A stretch of DNA of 5,281 nucleotides from Planctomycetaceae bacterium (GTDB lineage Bacteria; Planctomycetota; Planctomycetia; Pirellulales; UBA1268): assembly GCA_009691925.1 (NCBI GenBank), contig SIAG01000294.1:1-5281 (forward strand), given 5' to 3'. The notes beneath the pieces were generated by a model that worked only from the letters and a program-made list of their open reading frames with translations, ran no database searches and was not told where the DNA came from. Below are positions 1-5,281 of the stretch, piece after piece. A program made the position numbers and the translations under genes. The stretch's first letter is position 1. Every line of letters begins with the position of its first letter.

Positions 1-436
1 GGATCGACTCGGCGGGAATGTCGAGATGATCGAAGAGGTGCTCGCGCATGAAGCGGTGGTAGCTCTGCAGCGCCCCCCGATCCATCGGCCAGTATTCGTC
101 GAGGTTGAACGTGACAACGGACCGAAACGACACTCCCTGTTCGCGGTGGAGCCGGATCAACTCGTCATACACGCCGACCGGCGTACTCCCGGTGGCGAGC
201 CCGAGGACGGTCTTCCGACCGGCCGCCGCGCGCGACTGCACCAGATCGGCGATCTCCCGGGCCACCGCCCGGCTCGCGTCGCCAGGCTGCTCGTAGACCG
301 TCACCGGCAAGCGCTCGATCGGGCTGCCGTGCTGATGAGTCGCTTGAGGCAGCGGCCCGCGGTAGATCGGCAGCAGGGCGTCGGCAGCCGGGCTGCCGCC
401 AGCCTGCTCCCGCTGGACTGCAGGTTGCGTCGTCAT
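1..436 (-). CDS. nagB: Glucosamine-6-phosphate deaminase, long form (N-terminal part, truncated by window edge)
   Basis: The enzyme converts glucosamine 6-phosphate to fructose 6-phosphate and ammonia in the cytoplasm, feeding amino sugars into glycolysis. 145 residues are visible. The substrate-binding loop LGLATGSTPVGVY lies at residues 78-90. The segment FNLDEYWPM (110-118) carries Asp113, which aligns with catalytic Asp72 of E. coli NagB. It is followed by LQSYHRFM (123-130) and LFDHLDIPAESI (134-145). The catalytic His/Glu region lies beyond the edge. About 40 extra N-terminal residues precede the usual NagB start, and the YWPM/LQSYHRFM wording resembles the long NagB proteins of Bacteroidetes and planctomycetes that carry a C-terminal PIG-L domain, so such a domain may follow outside the window (inference). 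The ATG at 436-434 has a GAGGA ribosome binding site (443-447) six bases upstream. It lies 104 bp downstream of the oxidoreductase gene on the same strand, so an operon is likely. Confidence 0.93.
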   Translation of the reverse strand, partial: MTTQPAVQREQAGGSPAADALLPIYRGPLPQATHQHGSPIERLPVTVYEQPGDASRAVAREIADLVQSRAAAGRKTVLGLATGSTPVGVYDELIRLHREQGVSFRSVVTFNLDEYWPMDRGALQSYHRFMREHLFDHLDIPAESI

Positions 437-540
437 GGTGATTCCTCGGTCTATCCCGGAGCCGCCCCATCCCCCAGGAAAAGTGAGATCGGAGGAGATT
501 CCCCAGGATTATCGGCTCAATATTTATCGAGAGAGTTTGT

Positions 541-1914
541 TCAGATCAGCTTTGTCTTGCCGGGCACGGCGATCGGCTGCGGAGGAAGCGCCGGGCCGAA
601 CTCCCACGACGGTGGCGCGAGATCTTCCTTCGATTCCCACACCTGATCCCAGGTGACATCTTGGCCGGTGTAGGCGCTCATCCGGGCCATGATCGCCATC
701 GCGGTGCTGTTGGTCATCCGCACGCCGTCGTTGATCGGCTTGCCGGCCCGGATGGCGGCGAAGAGCTCGTCATGCTCCTGCTGGTACATGTCGTTCTTCT
801 TGGCGTCACTTTGCCACACCTTGCCGTCGGTGACGATCTCGTGCCTGTCCTGGAAGCCGCTGACGGAGGCGTAGCCGTTGGCACCCATGATGTAGTCGCT
901 GTTGTCGTTGCCACAGTTGGGGAAGTGGCGGCACATGTGAAAACCGCGGCTGCCGTCGGCATATTCAAAGGTAGCGCCGAAGTGATCGTAGATGTTGTTG
1001 CCTAGCGGCACGTCGGGGCGGACCTCGCGACCACCGGTGCAGACGACGCGCACCGGCGGAACATCCTTCATCGCCCAGGCGATCTTGTCGAGGGAATGGA
1101 CCGCCTGTTCGGCGATGTGGTCGCCGGAGAGCCAGGTGTAGTACTGCCAATTGCGGATGTAGAACTCGAGATCGCTCCACCCCGCCTGCCTCGGCACCTC
1201 GCCCCGGAAACCAGCGGCGTTGTAGGTGGTGTAGACGGCCCGCACCGGGCCGATCGCCCCGTAGTGGATGCGGTCGAAGATGTCGCGTTCGCGGGCCGAA
1301 TAGCGCCAGCAGAATCCGGCGACGAGGTTGATCGCCTTCTCGGTGGCGAGCTTGACCGTCTCGCGGATGCTCCGCAGCCCCGCCGGATCGACCGCCATCG
1401 GCTTCTCGCAGAAAATCTGCTTCCCAGCTTCGACGGCCGCCTTGAGGTGGAAGGGGCGGAAGGCCGGGGGGGAGGCGAGGAGGACGACGTCGCAGGTTTC
1501 GATGAGCTGCTTGTAACCGTCAAGCCCGGTGAAGCGCCGGTCGGCGGAGACATCAAACCGCTGCGCCCAGGTCGGATCGGCGGCCGCCTTCTCGTCGACG
1601 ACGCGCTGGAGGATGCCGGCGCCACTCTCGGCCCGATCGGGAAAGGCATCGGCGATCGACCACAAAACGACCCCCGGATCAGCCGACATCGCCTGCGACG
1701 CCGCGCCCGACCCACGACCTCCGCAGCCGACGAGCCCGACCTTGAGGCGGTCGCTGCCGCCGGCGTTGGCCCCCCGGGCCACCGACACCGAAAGCGCCGC
1801 GGCGGCGGCTGTCCCGGCGGCAACAAAGCCGCGGCGCGACACGCCGGTGGCGTCTTGCTCGGCCGTCGAGGCCGGCGAAATGGTCGATACTGAGCCGTTA
1901 GAACGCGTGGCCAT
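541..1914 (-). CDS. Tat-signal Gfo/Idh/MocA family oxidoreductase
   Basis: A predicted NAD(P)-dependent sugar or polyol oxidoreductase of 457 residues. Residues 27-51 form a twin-arginine signal: SRRGFVAAG, then an alanine-rich hydrophobic stretch, with a plausible cleavage site after ARGANA, so the protein is probably exported folded. The Rossmann fold begins with KVGLVGCGGRGSG (58-70). The family motif CEKPM is at 169-173, and EQAVHSLDK (269-277) supplies the His/Asp pair typical of the catalytic domain. The C-terminus, WEFGPALPPQPIAVPGKTK, is of a kind common in planctomycete members. The chosen ATG (1914-1912) follows AGGGAGGGA (1926-1918). A TTG at 1935-1933 would add seven residues but lies upstream of that ribosome binding site. 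The substrate cannot be told. The gene next to nagB and PIG-L suggests an amino sugar. A GH109-type NAD-dependent glycosidase, which has the same fold and is also often Tat-exported, is an alternative that I cannot confirm. Confidence 0.94.
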   Translation of the reverse strand: MATRSNGSVSTISPASTAEQDATGVSRRGFVAAGTAAAAALSVSVARGANAGGSDRLKVGLVGCGGRGSGAASQAMSADPGVVLWSIADAFPDRAESGAGILQRVVDEKAAADPTWAQRFDVSADRRFTGLDGYKQLIETCDVVLLASPPAFRPFHLKAAVEAGKQIFCEKPMAVDPAGLRSIRETVKLATEKAINLVAGFCWRYSARERDIFDRIHYGAIGPVRAVYTTYNAAGFRGEVPRQAGWSDLEFYIRNWQYYTWLSGDHIAEQAVHSLDKIAWAMKDVPPVRVVCTGGREVRPDVPLGNNIYDHFGATFEYADGSRGFHMCRHFPNCGNDNSDYIMGANGYASVSGFQDRHEIVTDGKVWQSDAKKNDMYQQEHDELFAAIRAGKPINDGVRMTNSTAMAIMARMSAYTGQDVTWDQVWESKEDLAPPSWEFGPALPPQPIAVPGKTKLI

Positions 1915-1917
1915 GAG

Positions 1918-1926
1918 TCCCTCCCT
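1918..1926 (-). promoter_or_regulatory. Ribosome binding site that decides the oxidoreductase start
   Basis: On the minus strand the sequence reads AGGGAGGGA and ends three bases before the ATG at 1914. This favours that ATG over the in-frame TTG at 1935, which would place the Shine-Dalgarno sequence inside the coding region. Confidence 0.75.
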
Positions 1927-1937
1927 TTGATTCAAAG
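1925..1937. promoter_or_regulatory. 13-bp palindrome, possible operator
   Basis: CTTTGA-T-TCAAAG is a perfect 6+6 palindrome around one central base. It sits in the gap between the divergent oxidoreductase and PIG-L genes, directly upstream of and touching the oxidoreductase ribosome binding site. It falls near the expected transcription start of the minus-strand promoter proposed at 1945-1974. A dimeric repressor could bind there, or the RNA could form a very small hairpin. The symmetry is seen directly; the function is inferred. Confidence 0.4.
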
Positions 1938-1944
1938 CTCCGTA

Positions 1945-1974
1945 AGGCTACTTTGCCCAGGAAGCCCCCGTCAA
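1945..1974 (-). promoter_or_regulatory. Candidate sigma-70-like promoter for the oxidoreductase-nagB operon
   Basis: On the minus strand, TTGACG (1974-1969, five of six -35 consensus bases) is separated by 18 bp from TAGCCT (1950-1945, three of six -10 bases). Transcription would start near 1938, giving a leader of about 24 bases before the ATG at 1914. On the opposite strand, TTGATT (1927-1932) and TACTTT (1949-1954), with a 16-bp spacer, could serve the PIG-L gene, making overlapping divergent promoters. Both are read by eye from weak -10 elements. Confidence 0.35.
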
Positions 1975-2003
1975 CCGCCGCACGGGAGTCCGTCGAACCA
2001 TCC

Positions 2004-2810
2004 ATGGACCCGCTCATGTCAGCTGATTCACTTCCCGATCGCCCTCGAGCGCTAGGCTTGATGGCCCATCCGGACGACATCGAGTTCGTCGCCGCCGGCA
2101 CGCTGCTGCTCCTCGCCGAGGCCGGCTGGGAAATCGATTACTGCAACATCGCCAACGGCGACTGCGGCAGCATGGTCACCGACCGTGCCGAGACGGCGCG
2201 GATCCGGGCCCGCGAGGCGCGCGACGCCGCCGCGCTCCTCGGCGCCACGTTTCACCAGAGCGTGAGCAGCGATCTGATGATCTTCTACGACGAGCGTCAC
2301 TTGCGGCGCGTGGCGGGCGTTGTCCGGGCGGCGCGGCCGCGGATCGTCCTCACGCACTTCCCCGACGACTACATGGAAGACCACATGAACGCCTGCCGGC
2401 TCGCCGTCACCGCGGCGTTCGTCAAGGCGATGCCGAACTTCGTCACCGAGCCCCCCCTCGCTCCGGTGCCGGGGGACGTGGTCGTCTATCACGCCATGCC
2501 GCACGGCCAGTGCGACGGCCTGCGGCGCCCAGTCACCCCCGAGCTGACCGTCGACACGACGAGCGTCCAGCCCCGCAAGCGCGCCGCCCTGGCGGCCCAC
2601 AAGAGCCAGAAAGCCTGGCTCGATTCGACGCAGGGGATGGACAGCTACCTCGACACCTGCGACGAGGTGTCGCGCCGGGTGGGGAGCCGGTGGGGCGGAT
2701 GCGACCATGCCGAAGGCTGGACGCGCCACCTCCACCTCGGGCTGTCCGCCCACGAGGCCGACCCGCTCGCCGAGGCCCTTGCCGGCAAGGTCACCTTTCA
2801 GCGACGCTGA
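2004..2810 (+). CDS. PIG-L/LmbE-family zinc-dependent N-deacetylase
   Basis: Proteins of this family remove the N-acetyl group from GlcNAc-type sugars and conjugates (PIG-L, MshB, BshB) using one zinc ion. The protein has 268 residues from the ATG at 2004. The signature MAHPDDIEF (residues 20-28) supplies zinc ligands His22 and Asp25 and the general base Asp24. THFPDDYMEDHMNA (117-130) provides the third zinc ligand, His127, in the family's DH motif. AAHKSQ (198-203) is the conserved C-terminal element. There is no signal peptide, so it is probably cytoplasmic. Start choice is uncertain: the ATG at 2016 has a weak GGA at 2006-2008, and an in-frame TTG at 1953 would run into the divergent promoter region. 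It is transcribed away from the oxidoreductase and lies 88 bp before the NagB-like gene on the same strand, which suggests a deacetylation step before isomerisation or deamination. Confidence 0.92.
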   Translation: MDPLMSADSLPDRPRALGLMAHPDDIEFVAAGTLLLLAEAGWEIDYCNIANGDCGSMVTDRAETARIRAREARDAAALLGATFHQSVSSDLMIFYDERHLRRVAGVVRAARPRIVLTHFPDDYMEDHMNACRLAVTAAFVKAMPNFVTEPPLAPVPGDVVVYHAMPHGQCDGLRRPVTPELTVDTTSVQPRKRAALAAHKSQKAWLDSTQGMDSYLDTCDEVSRRVGSRWGGCDHAEGWTRHLHLGLSAHEADPLAEALAGKVTFQRR

Positions 2811-2898
2811 TCCCTACGGCCGGTGGGGCCTCCCACTCCTGCTGCTACCCTCTCGCTGCTCCGCTCTCCCCCTTCGAACTTCGTCAGGACCATCGACC

Positions 2899-3828
2899 AT
2901 GTCACGCCAACCGAGCCGGGTCGCTCCCGAGTGGTGGGATTACACAACGCTCCCCTCCGATCTCATCCGTGAAGCGGCGGCGCTCTCGCTGCGCGACATG
3001 GAGCGGCTCTCGCGCCCCGGCTTCCGCGTCGTCTTCTACGACACGCTCGAAGACTTCTATCTTGCCGAGGCGCTTGAATACATCGAAGCCTGGCGACAGG
3101 CGAAGGCCGACGATCCGGTGGGGATCTGCGGGCCGATCGGGCCGACGGAGCAGTTGCCGCTCGTGGCCAGGCTCGTCAACGCGCTCGATCTCAATCTCCG
3201 CCACGCCCACTTCTGGGGGATGGACGAGTGGGTCGAGGATGGCGTCGCCGTCCCCGTCACGCACCCGCTCTCGTTTGAGCGGGCCGACCGCGAGCTGTGC
3301 TTCAATCGGATCCGCCCGGACTTGCAACCGCCGGAGGCCAATCTCCACTTCCCCAAGGCCGACGTCAGCGCGTATGTCGCCAGTTGGGACACGGCCCGCT
3401 GCGCGGTGATGCAGGGGGGCCAAGGGGACATCAAGCACTGGGCCTTCAACGATCCGCTCCGTCGCACCGGCCTCCACGCCGATGCCCCGCCGACGCCGGA
3501 GGAATACCGCAACCTCGGCACCCGCGTCGTTGAGCTCCATCCGATCACGCTGGCGCAGAATGCCCGCACCAGCGGCGGCGGCAACATCACGATGGTGCCG
3601 AAGCAGGCCGTGACCGTCGGCCCCAAGGAGACCTGGCGCGCGGAGAAAGTCTCGATCTGGCACGCCGGCACGCACGACAACCCGCTCGGCCAGCGGCTGA
3701 CGGCGCTGATGATCTCGAAGCGTTTTGTCGACGCGAGCACGCCAATGTCGCTCTTGGCCGATCATCCCAACGTGCAGTTCAACTACTACCGCGCCGGCCT
3801 CGGCAGTTGCGCCGTGGAAATGCACTGA
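2899..3828 (+). CDS. Divergent NagB-fold protein (glucosamine-6-phosphate isomerase/deaminase-like)
   Basis: This 309-residue protein follows the NagB layout from end to end with drifted motifs. GICGPIGPTEQLPLVARL (75-92) sits where NagB has its TG(G/S)TP loop. HFWGMDEW (104-111) matches FNMDEY and keeps Asp109. GGQGDIKHWAFNDP (173-186) matches GxGxDGHIAFNEP and keeps His180. VVELHPITLAQNART (210-224) and NITMVPKQAVTVG (229-241) match the region of NagB that ends with VPKYALTVG. TPMSLLADHPNVQF (281-294) resembles the PASxLQxHPNV end of long-form NagB. By this alignment the residue at E. coli Asp141 is Ile, with an Asp one position earlier, and Glu148 is Asp. Together with the altered loop, this suggests a different substrate or chemistry. 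The ATG at 2899 has AGGA at 2886-2889. An in-frame upstream extension to 2707 overlaps the PIG-L gene and is rejected. No signal peptide is seen. It is probably co-transcribed with the deacetylase. Confidence 0.8.
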   Translation: MSRQPSRVAPEWWDYTTLPSDLIREAAALSLRDMERLSRPGFRVVFYDTLEDFYLAEALEYIEAWRQAKADDPVGICGPIGPTEQLPLVARLVNALDLNLRHAHFWGMDEWVEDGVAVPVTHPLSFERADRELCFNRIRPDLQPPEANLHFPKADVSAYVASWDTARCAVMQGGQGDIKHWAFNDPLRRTGLHADAPPTPEEYRNLGTRVVELHPITLAQNARTSGGGNITMVPKQAVTVGPKETWRAEKVSIWHAGTHDNPLGQRLTALMISKRFVDASTPMSLLADHPNVQFNYYRAGLGSCAVEMH

Positions 3829-3835
3829 TCTGTAC

Positions 3836-3907
3836 GGGGATGAAGCCATCCCTGGCCTTCATCCCCTGGGGTGCGCCGCCGCATCCGTGCGGCGGATGGC
3901 CGTCGCG
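3836..3907. repeat. Intergenic double-hairpin repeat, copy 1
   Basis: This is the first of two tandem near-identical units. It begins 8 bp after the stop codon of the NagB-like gene. Hairpin A pairs GGGGATGAAG (3836-3845) with CTTCATCCCC (3857-3866), plus an inner CC/GG pair past a one-base bulge. Hairpin B pairs CCGCCGCA (3876-3883) with TGCGGCGG (3888-3895) around a TCCG loop. There is no T-tract, so it is not a classic intrinsic terminator, though it could shield the mRNA 3' end or help end transcription. It resembles REP/BIME-type elements; the family is not known to me. Confidence 0.85.
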
Positions 3908-3910
3908 TGA

Positions 3911-3982
3911 GGAGTGAAGCCATCCCTGGCCTTCATCCCCTGAGGGTGCGCCGCCGCATCCGTGCGGCGGATGGCCGGCGCG
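3911..3982. repeat. Intergenic double-hairpin repeat, copy 2
   Basis: This is the second unit, 74-75 bp after the first. Core 3915-3977 matches 3841-3902 with one inserted base (CCTGAGGG against CCTGGGG). The match continues to 3982 with one mismatch. Hairpin B is unchanged (3951-3958 with 3963-3970, TCCG loop). Hairpin A is weaker because the outer left arm has diverged to GGAG, leaving TGAAG/CTTCA as its solid part. The unit lies on the far side of the gene boundary from the NagB-like gene, towards the ABC transporter. Confidence 0.85.
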
Positions 3983-4085
3983 AACGTCCGGCGACGGGGT
4001 GCGGGCAGTCCCGAAGCCTGTCACTGAGGCCCGGAGCGAAGTGTCTGGCTAAAACTGGTAGCCACCGCGACGGGAGGCGGGATAA

Positions 4086-4115
4086 TCAGCGGAGGTTTGT
4101 TGCACCCACCGCTGA
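4086..4115. repeat. Inverted repeat in the ABC transporter leader
   Basis: TCAGCGG (4086-4092) and CCGCTGA (4109-4115) are perfect 7-base complements separated by 16 bases. The right arm runs into the ribosome binding site (4114-4119), so a hairpin in the mRNA could affect translation start. A GATAAT sequence at 4081-4086 resembles a -10 element, but I find no matching -35. The rest of 3983-4125 shows nothing I can name. Confidence 0.35.
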
Positions 4116-4119
4116 GGGA
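4114..4119 (+). promoter_or_regulatory. Ribosome binding site supporting a TTG start
   Basis: GAGGGA lies six bases before the TTG at 4126. This is the best start signal in the frame. The open frame continues upstream into the repeats only because the repeats contain no stop in this frame. Confidence 0.75.
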
Positions 4120-4125
4120 AGACCC

Positions 4126-5097
4126 TTGTCGTCCGCTGCTCCCCTCTCCGCAGGCCTCGCCGTCCGCGGCCTCGTGAAGATCCACCCCGGCCCGGTCTGT
4201 GCGCTCAAGGGGGTCGATCTCGATGTCCCCGAGGGGATGTTCGGACTCCTCGGCCCCAACGGCGCCGGGAAGTCGACCTTCATGAGCATCGTCGCGGGCC
4301 TTGTCGAGCCGACGGCCGGGAGCGTCTGGCTCGACGGCACGAACATCGTCGAGAAGCCCCAGTTCGTCCGCGAGCGGCTCGGGTTTCTCCCCCAGGATTT
4401 CGGGTTTTATCCCGACCTCTCCGGGCAGGCGATGCTCGAGTTTCTCTTGCGCCTCAAGGGGATCAGTGGCCCGAAGGGGCGGGCAGCCCTCGCCGGTGAG
4501 CTTCTCGAGCGCGTCAATCTCACCGATGCTGCGAAGCGGAAGGTCGGCGGCTACTCCGGCGGCATGCGACAGCGGCTCGGGCTCGCGCAGGCGATCGCCG
4601 GCAATCCGCGGATCCTGATTGTCGACGAGCCGACGGCTGGTCTCGACCCCGAGGAGCGGCAGCGGTTCTATCGGCTCCTGGCGGAGATGAGCGTCGGCCG
4701 GGTCGTGCTCCTCTCCACCCACATCGTCGATGACGTCGCCACCCTCTGCCCGCGCCTCGCCGTGATCCGCTCGGGCGAACTCGTCTCCGACACAACGCCC
4801 ACCGCTGCCCGCACCGCCGTCGATGGCCTCGTCCGCGAGGGGTTTGTCGACGATGCCGCGCTGCCCGCCTTCGCCAAAGAGCAGCGCATGCTCTCGGCCG
4901 TCCTCGTCGAAGGGCGGACCAACCGGGTGCGGATCTTCCTTCCACCCGGTGCTGAGGCGCCGGAGGGTTTCGCGCCGAGCCCCGGCACGCTCGAAGATGC
5001 CTACCTCGTCCTCATGCGCTGCCCGCCGCACGAGATCCCCGGGCCGCTGGCGCGGGCCGTGCCCGCATCGGCTACCCCCGTCGGAAGTGCCCGATGA
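4126..5097 (+). CDS. ABC transporter ATP-binding protein (ABC-2/CcmA-like type)
   Basis: The cytoplasmic ATPase subunit of an ABC transporter, 323 residues from the TTG start. The full motif set is present: Walker A GPNGAGKST (43-51, Lys49), Q-loop Gln90 in FLPQDFGFY, signature SGGMRQ (144-149), Walker B ILIVDEP (163-169, with Asp167 and catalytic Glu168), D-loop AGLD, and switch histidine His199 in LSTHIVDD. After about residue 210 comes a C-terminal extension ending near TLEDAYLVLM, common in ATPases paired with ABC-2 permeases. The gene overlaps the permease start by 4 bp (ATGA), so the two are translationally coupled. The transported substrate is unknown. Of the alternative starts, the frame stays open back to 3871, but that stretch codes from the repeats with an arginine-rich, unlikely sequence. 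Confidence 0.96.
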   Translation: MSSAAPLSAGLAVRGLVKIHPGPVCALKGVDLDVPEGMFGLLGPNGAGKSTFMSIVAGLVEPTAGSVWLDGTNIVEKPQFVRERLGFLPQDFGFYPDLSGQAMLEFLLRLKGISGPKGRAALAGELLERVNLTDAAKRKVGGYSGGMRQRLGLAQAIAGNPRILIVDEPTAGLDPEERQRFYRLLAEMSVGRVVLLSTHIVDDVATLCPRLAVIRSGELVSDTTPTAARTAVDGLVREGFVDDAALPAFAKEQRMLSAVLVEGRTNRVRIFLPPGAEAPEGFAPSPGTLEDAYLVLMRCPPHEIPGPLARAVPASATPVGSAR

Positions 5098-5281
5098 TCA
5101 ACCGTCTCCTTGCCTTCCCGCGGCTCGAGCTGGCATCGTTTTGGAAACGGCCGCTGCCTCTGTTCATGTACGCGATCTTGGCCCTGCTCTCGCTCGGGCT
5201 CGTGGCCGGCGGCGTGCAGGTCGCGGCCGGCTCAGCCGACACCGGCGGGGCGAAGCTTGCCATCAATGGCGGATTCAACCT
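5094..5281 (+). CDS. ABC-2-type transporter permease (N-terminus, truncated by window edge)
   Basis: 62 residues are visible. The protein starts MINRLLAFPRLELASFWKRP, an amphipathic cytoplasmic start seen in ABC-2 permeases. Next is one hydrophobic segment at about residues 22-46 (LPLFMYAILALLSLGLVAGG and onward), and then a polar loop with GGAKLAINGGFN. The ATG overlaps the stop of the ATPase gene in ATGA, so this is its partner subunit. The pattern of a first membrane helix followed by a GxxKxxINxxF-like loop recalls the large permeases fused to an M1-type aminopeptidase domain, but the deciding part lies outside the window. Confidence 0.8.
   Translation, partial: MINRLLAFPRLELASFWKRPLPLFMYAILALLSLGLVAGGVQVAAGSADTGGAKLAINGGFN

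Noticed and set aside
437..540. Separate promoter or terminator between the oxidoreductase and nagB
   Set aside because: An AT-rich patch and a GATAAT-like sequence exist on the minus strand, but I find no matching -35 and no convincing hairpin plus T-tract.
1096..1893. Long plus-strand open frame (265 codons) opposite the oxidoreductase
   Set aside because: It is antisense to a well-supported gene, encodes a low-complexity Gly/Arg/Asp-rich sequence, and is explained by high GC and codon bias.
2052..2753. Minus-strand open frame (233 codons) opposite PIG-L
   Set aside because: It is a mirror of the PIG-L codons in a high-GC genome with no recognisable domain.
2707..2898. Upstream extension of the NagB-like gene overlapping the PIG-L 3' end
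   Set aside because: The added residues are not NagB-like, they overlap the deacetylase gene in another frame, and the ATG at 2899 has its own ribosome binding site.
2902..3849. Minus-strand open frame (315 codons) opposite the NagB-like gene
   Set aside because: The plus strand carries clear NagB-family motifs; the antisense product shows none.
3836..3866. Rho-independent terminator after the NagB-like gene
   Set aside because: The hairpin is strong but is followed by CTGGGGTGCG rather than a T-run, and the same unit repeats downstream, which fits a repeat element better.
3836..3982. CRISPR-like array
   Set aside because: There are only two units, which nearly abut, contain long internal hairpins, and have no spacer of regular length.
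4021..5031. Minus-strand open frame (336 codons) opposite the ABC ATPase
   Set aside because: The plus strand has every ABC ATPase motif; the antisense frame is a compositional shadow.

Overview
The window is high-GC bacterial DNA that most resembles a planctomycete (Pirellulales-like). This rests on the style of the Tat-targeted Gfo/Idh/MocA oxidoreductase, including its FGPxLPPxPxAVPGKTK-type C-terminus, on the pairing of PIG-L and NagB-like genes, and on the ABC ATPase/permease pair. The placement is inferred from protein style; no rRNA or other marker is present.

Left arm, minus strand (1-1935). A Gfo/Idh/MocA family oxidoreductase with a twin-arginine signal is followed, 104 bp downstream, by the start of a glucosamine-6-phosphate deaminase (nagB, long form) that runs off the left edge. 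They are probably co-transcribed from a divergent control region at about 1915-2003. That region holds a -35/-10-like pair and a near-perfect 13-bp palindrome.

Right arm, plus strand (2004-3828). A PIG-L/LmbE-type zinc N-deacetylase is followed by a divergent NagB-fold sugar isomerase/deaminase-like protein. The second gene keeps the NagB scaffold but has a different substrate loop and altered active-site positions. The four genes together suggest an amino-sugar (N-acetylhexosamine type) processing locus: a deacetylase, two isomerase/deaminases and an exported oxidoreductase-type enzyme. The exact substrate cannot be read from the sequence.

Region 3829-4125 has no gene. It holds two tandem copies of a roughly 72-bp double-hairpin repeat, starting 8 bp after the NagB-like stop codon, followed by a leader with a small inverted repeat.

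Right end (4126-5281). An ABC transporter ATPase, using a TTG start with a strong ribosome binding site, overlaps by 4 bp (ATGA) the start of an ABC-2-type permease that runs off the right edge. This is a separate export/membrane module with no evident link to the amino-sugar genes.

I see no tRNA, rRNA, CRISPR array, transposase or attachment site. The closest thing to a new system is the NagB-like/PIG-L pair with its altered active site, placed opposite a long-form nagB.
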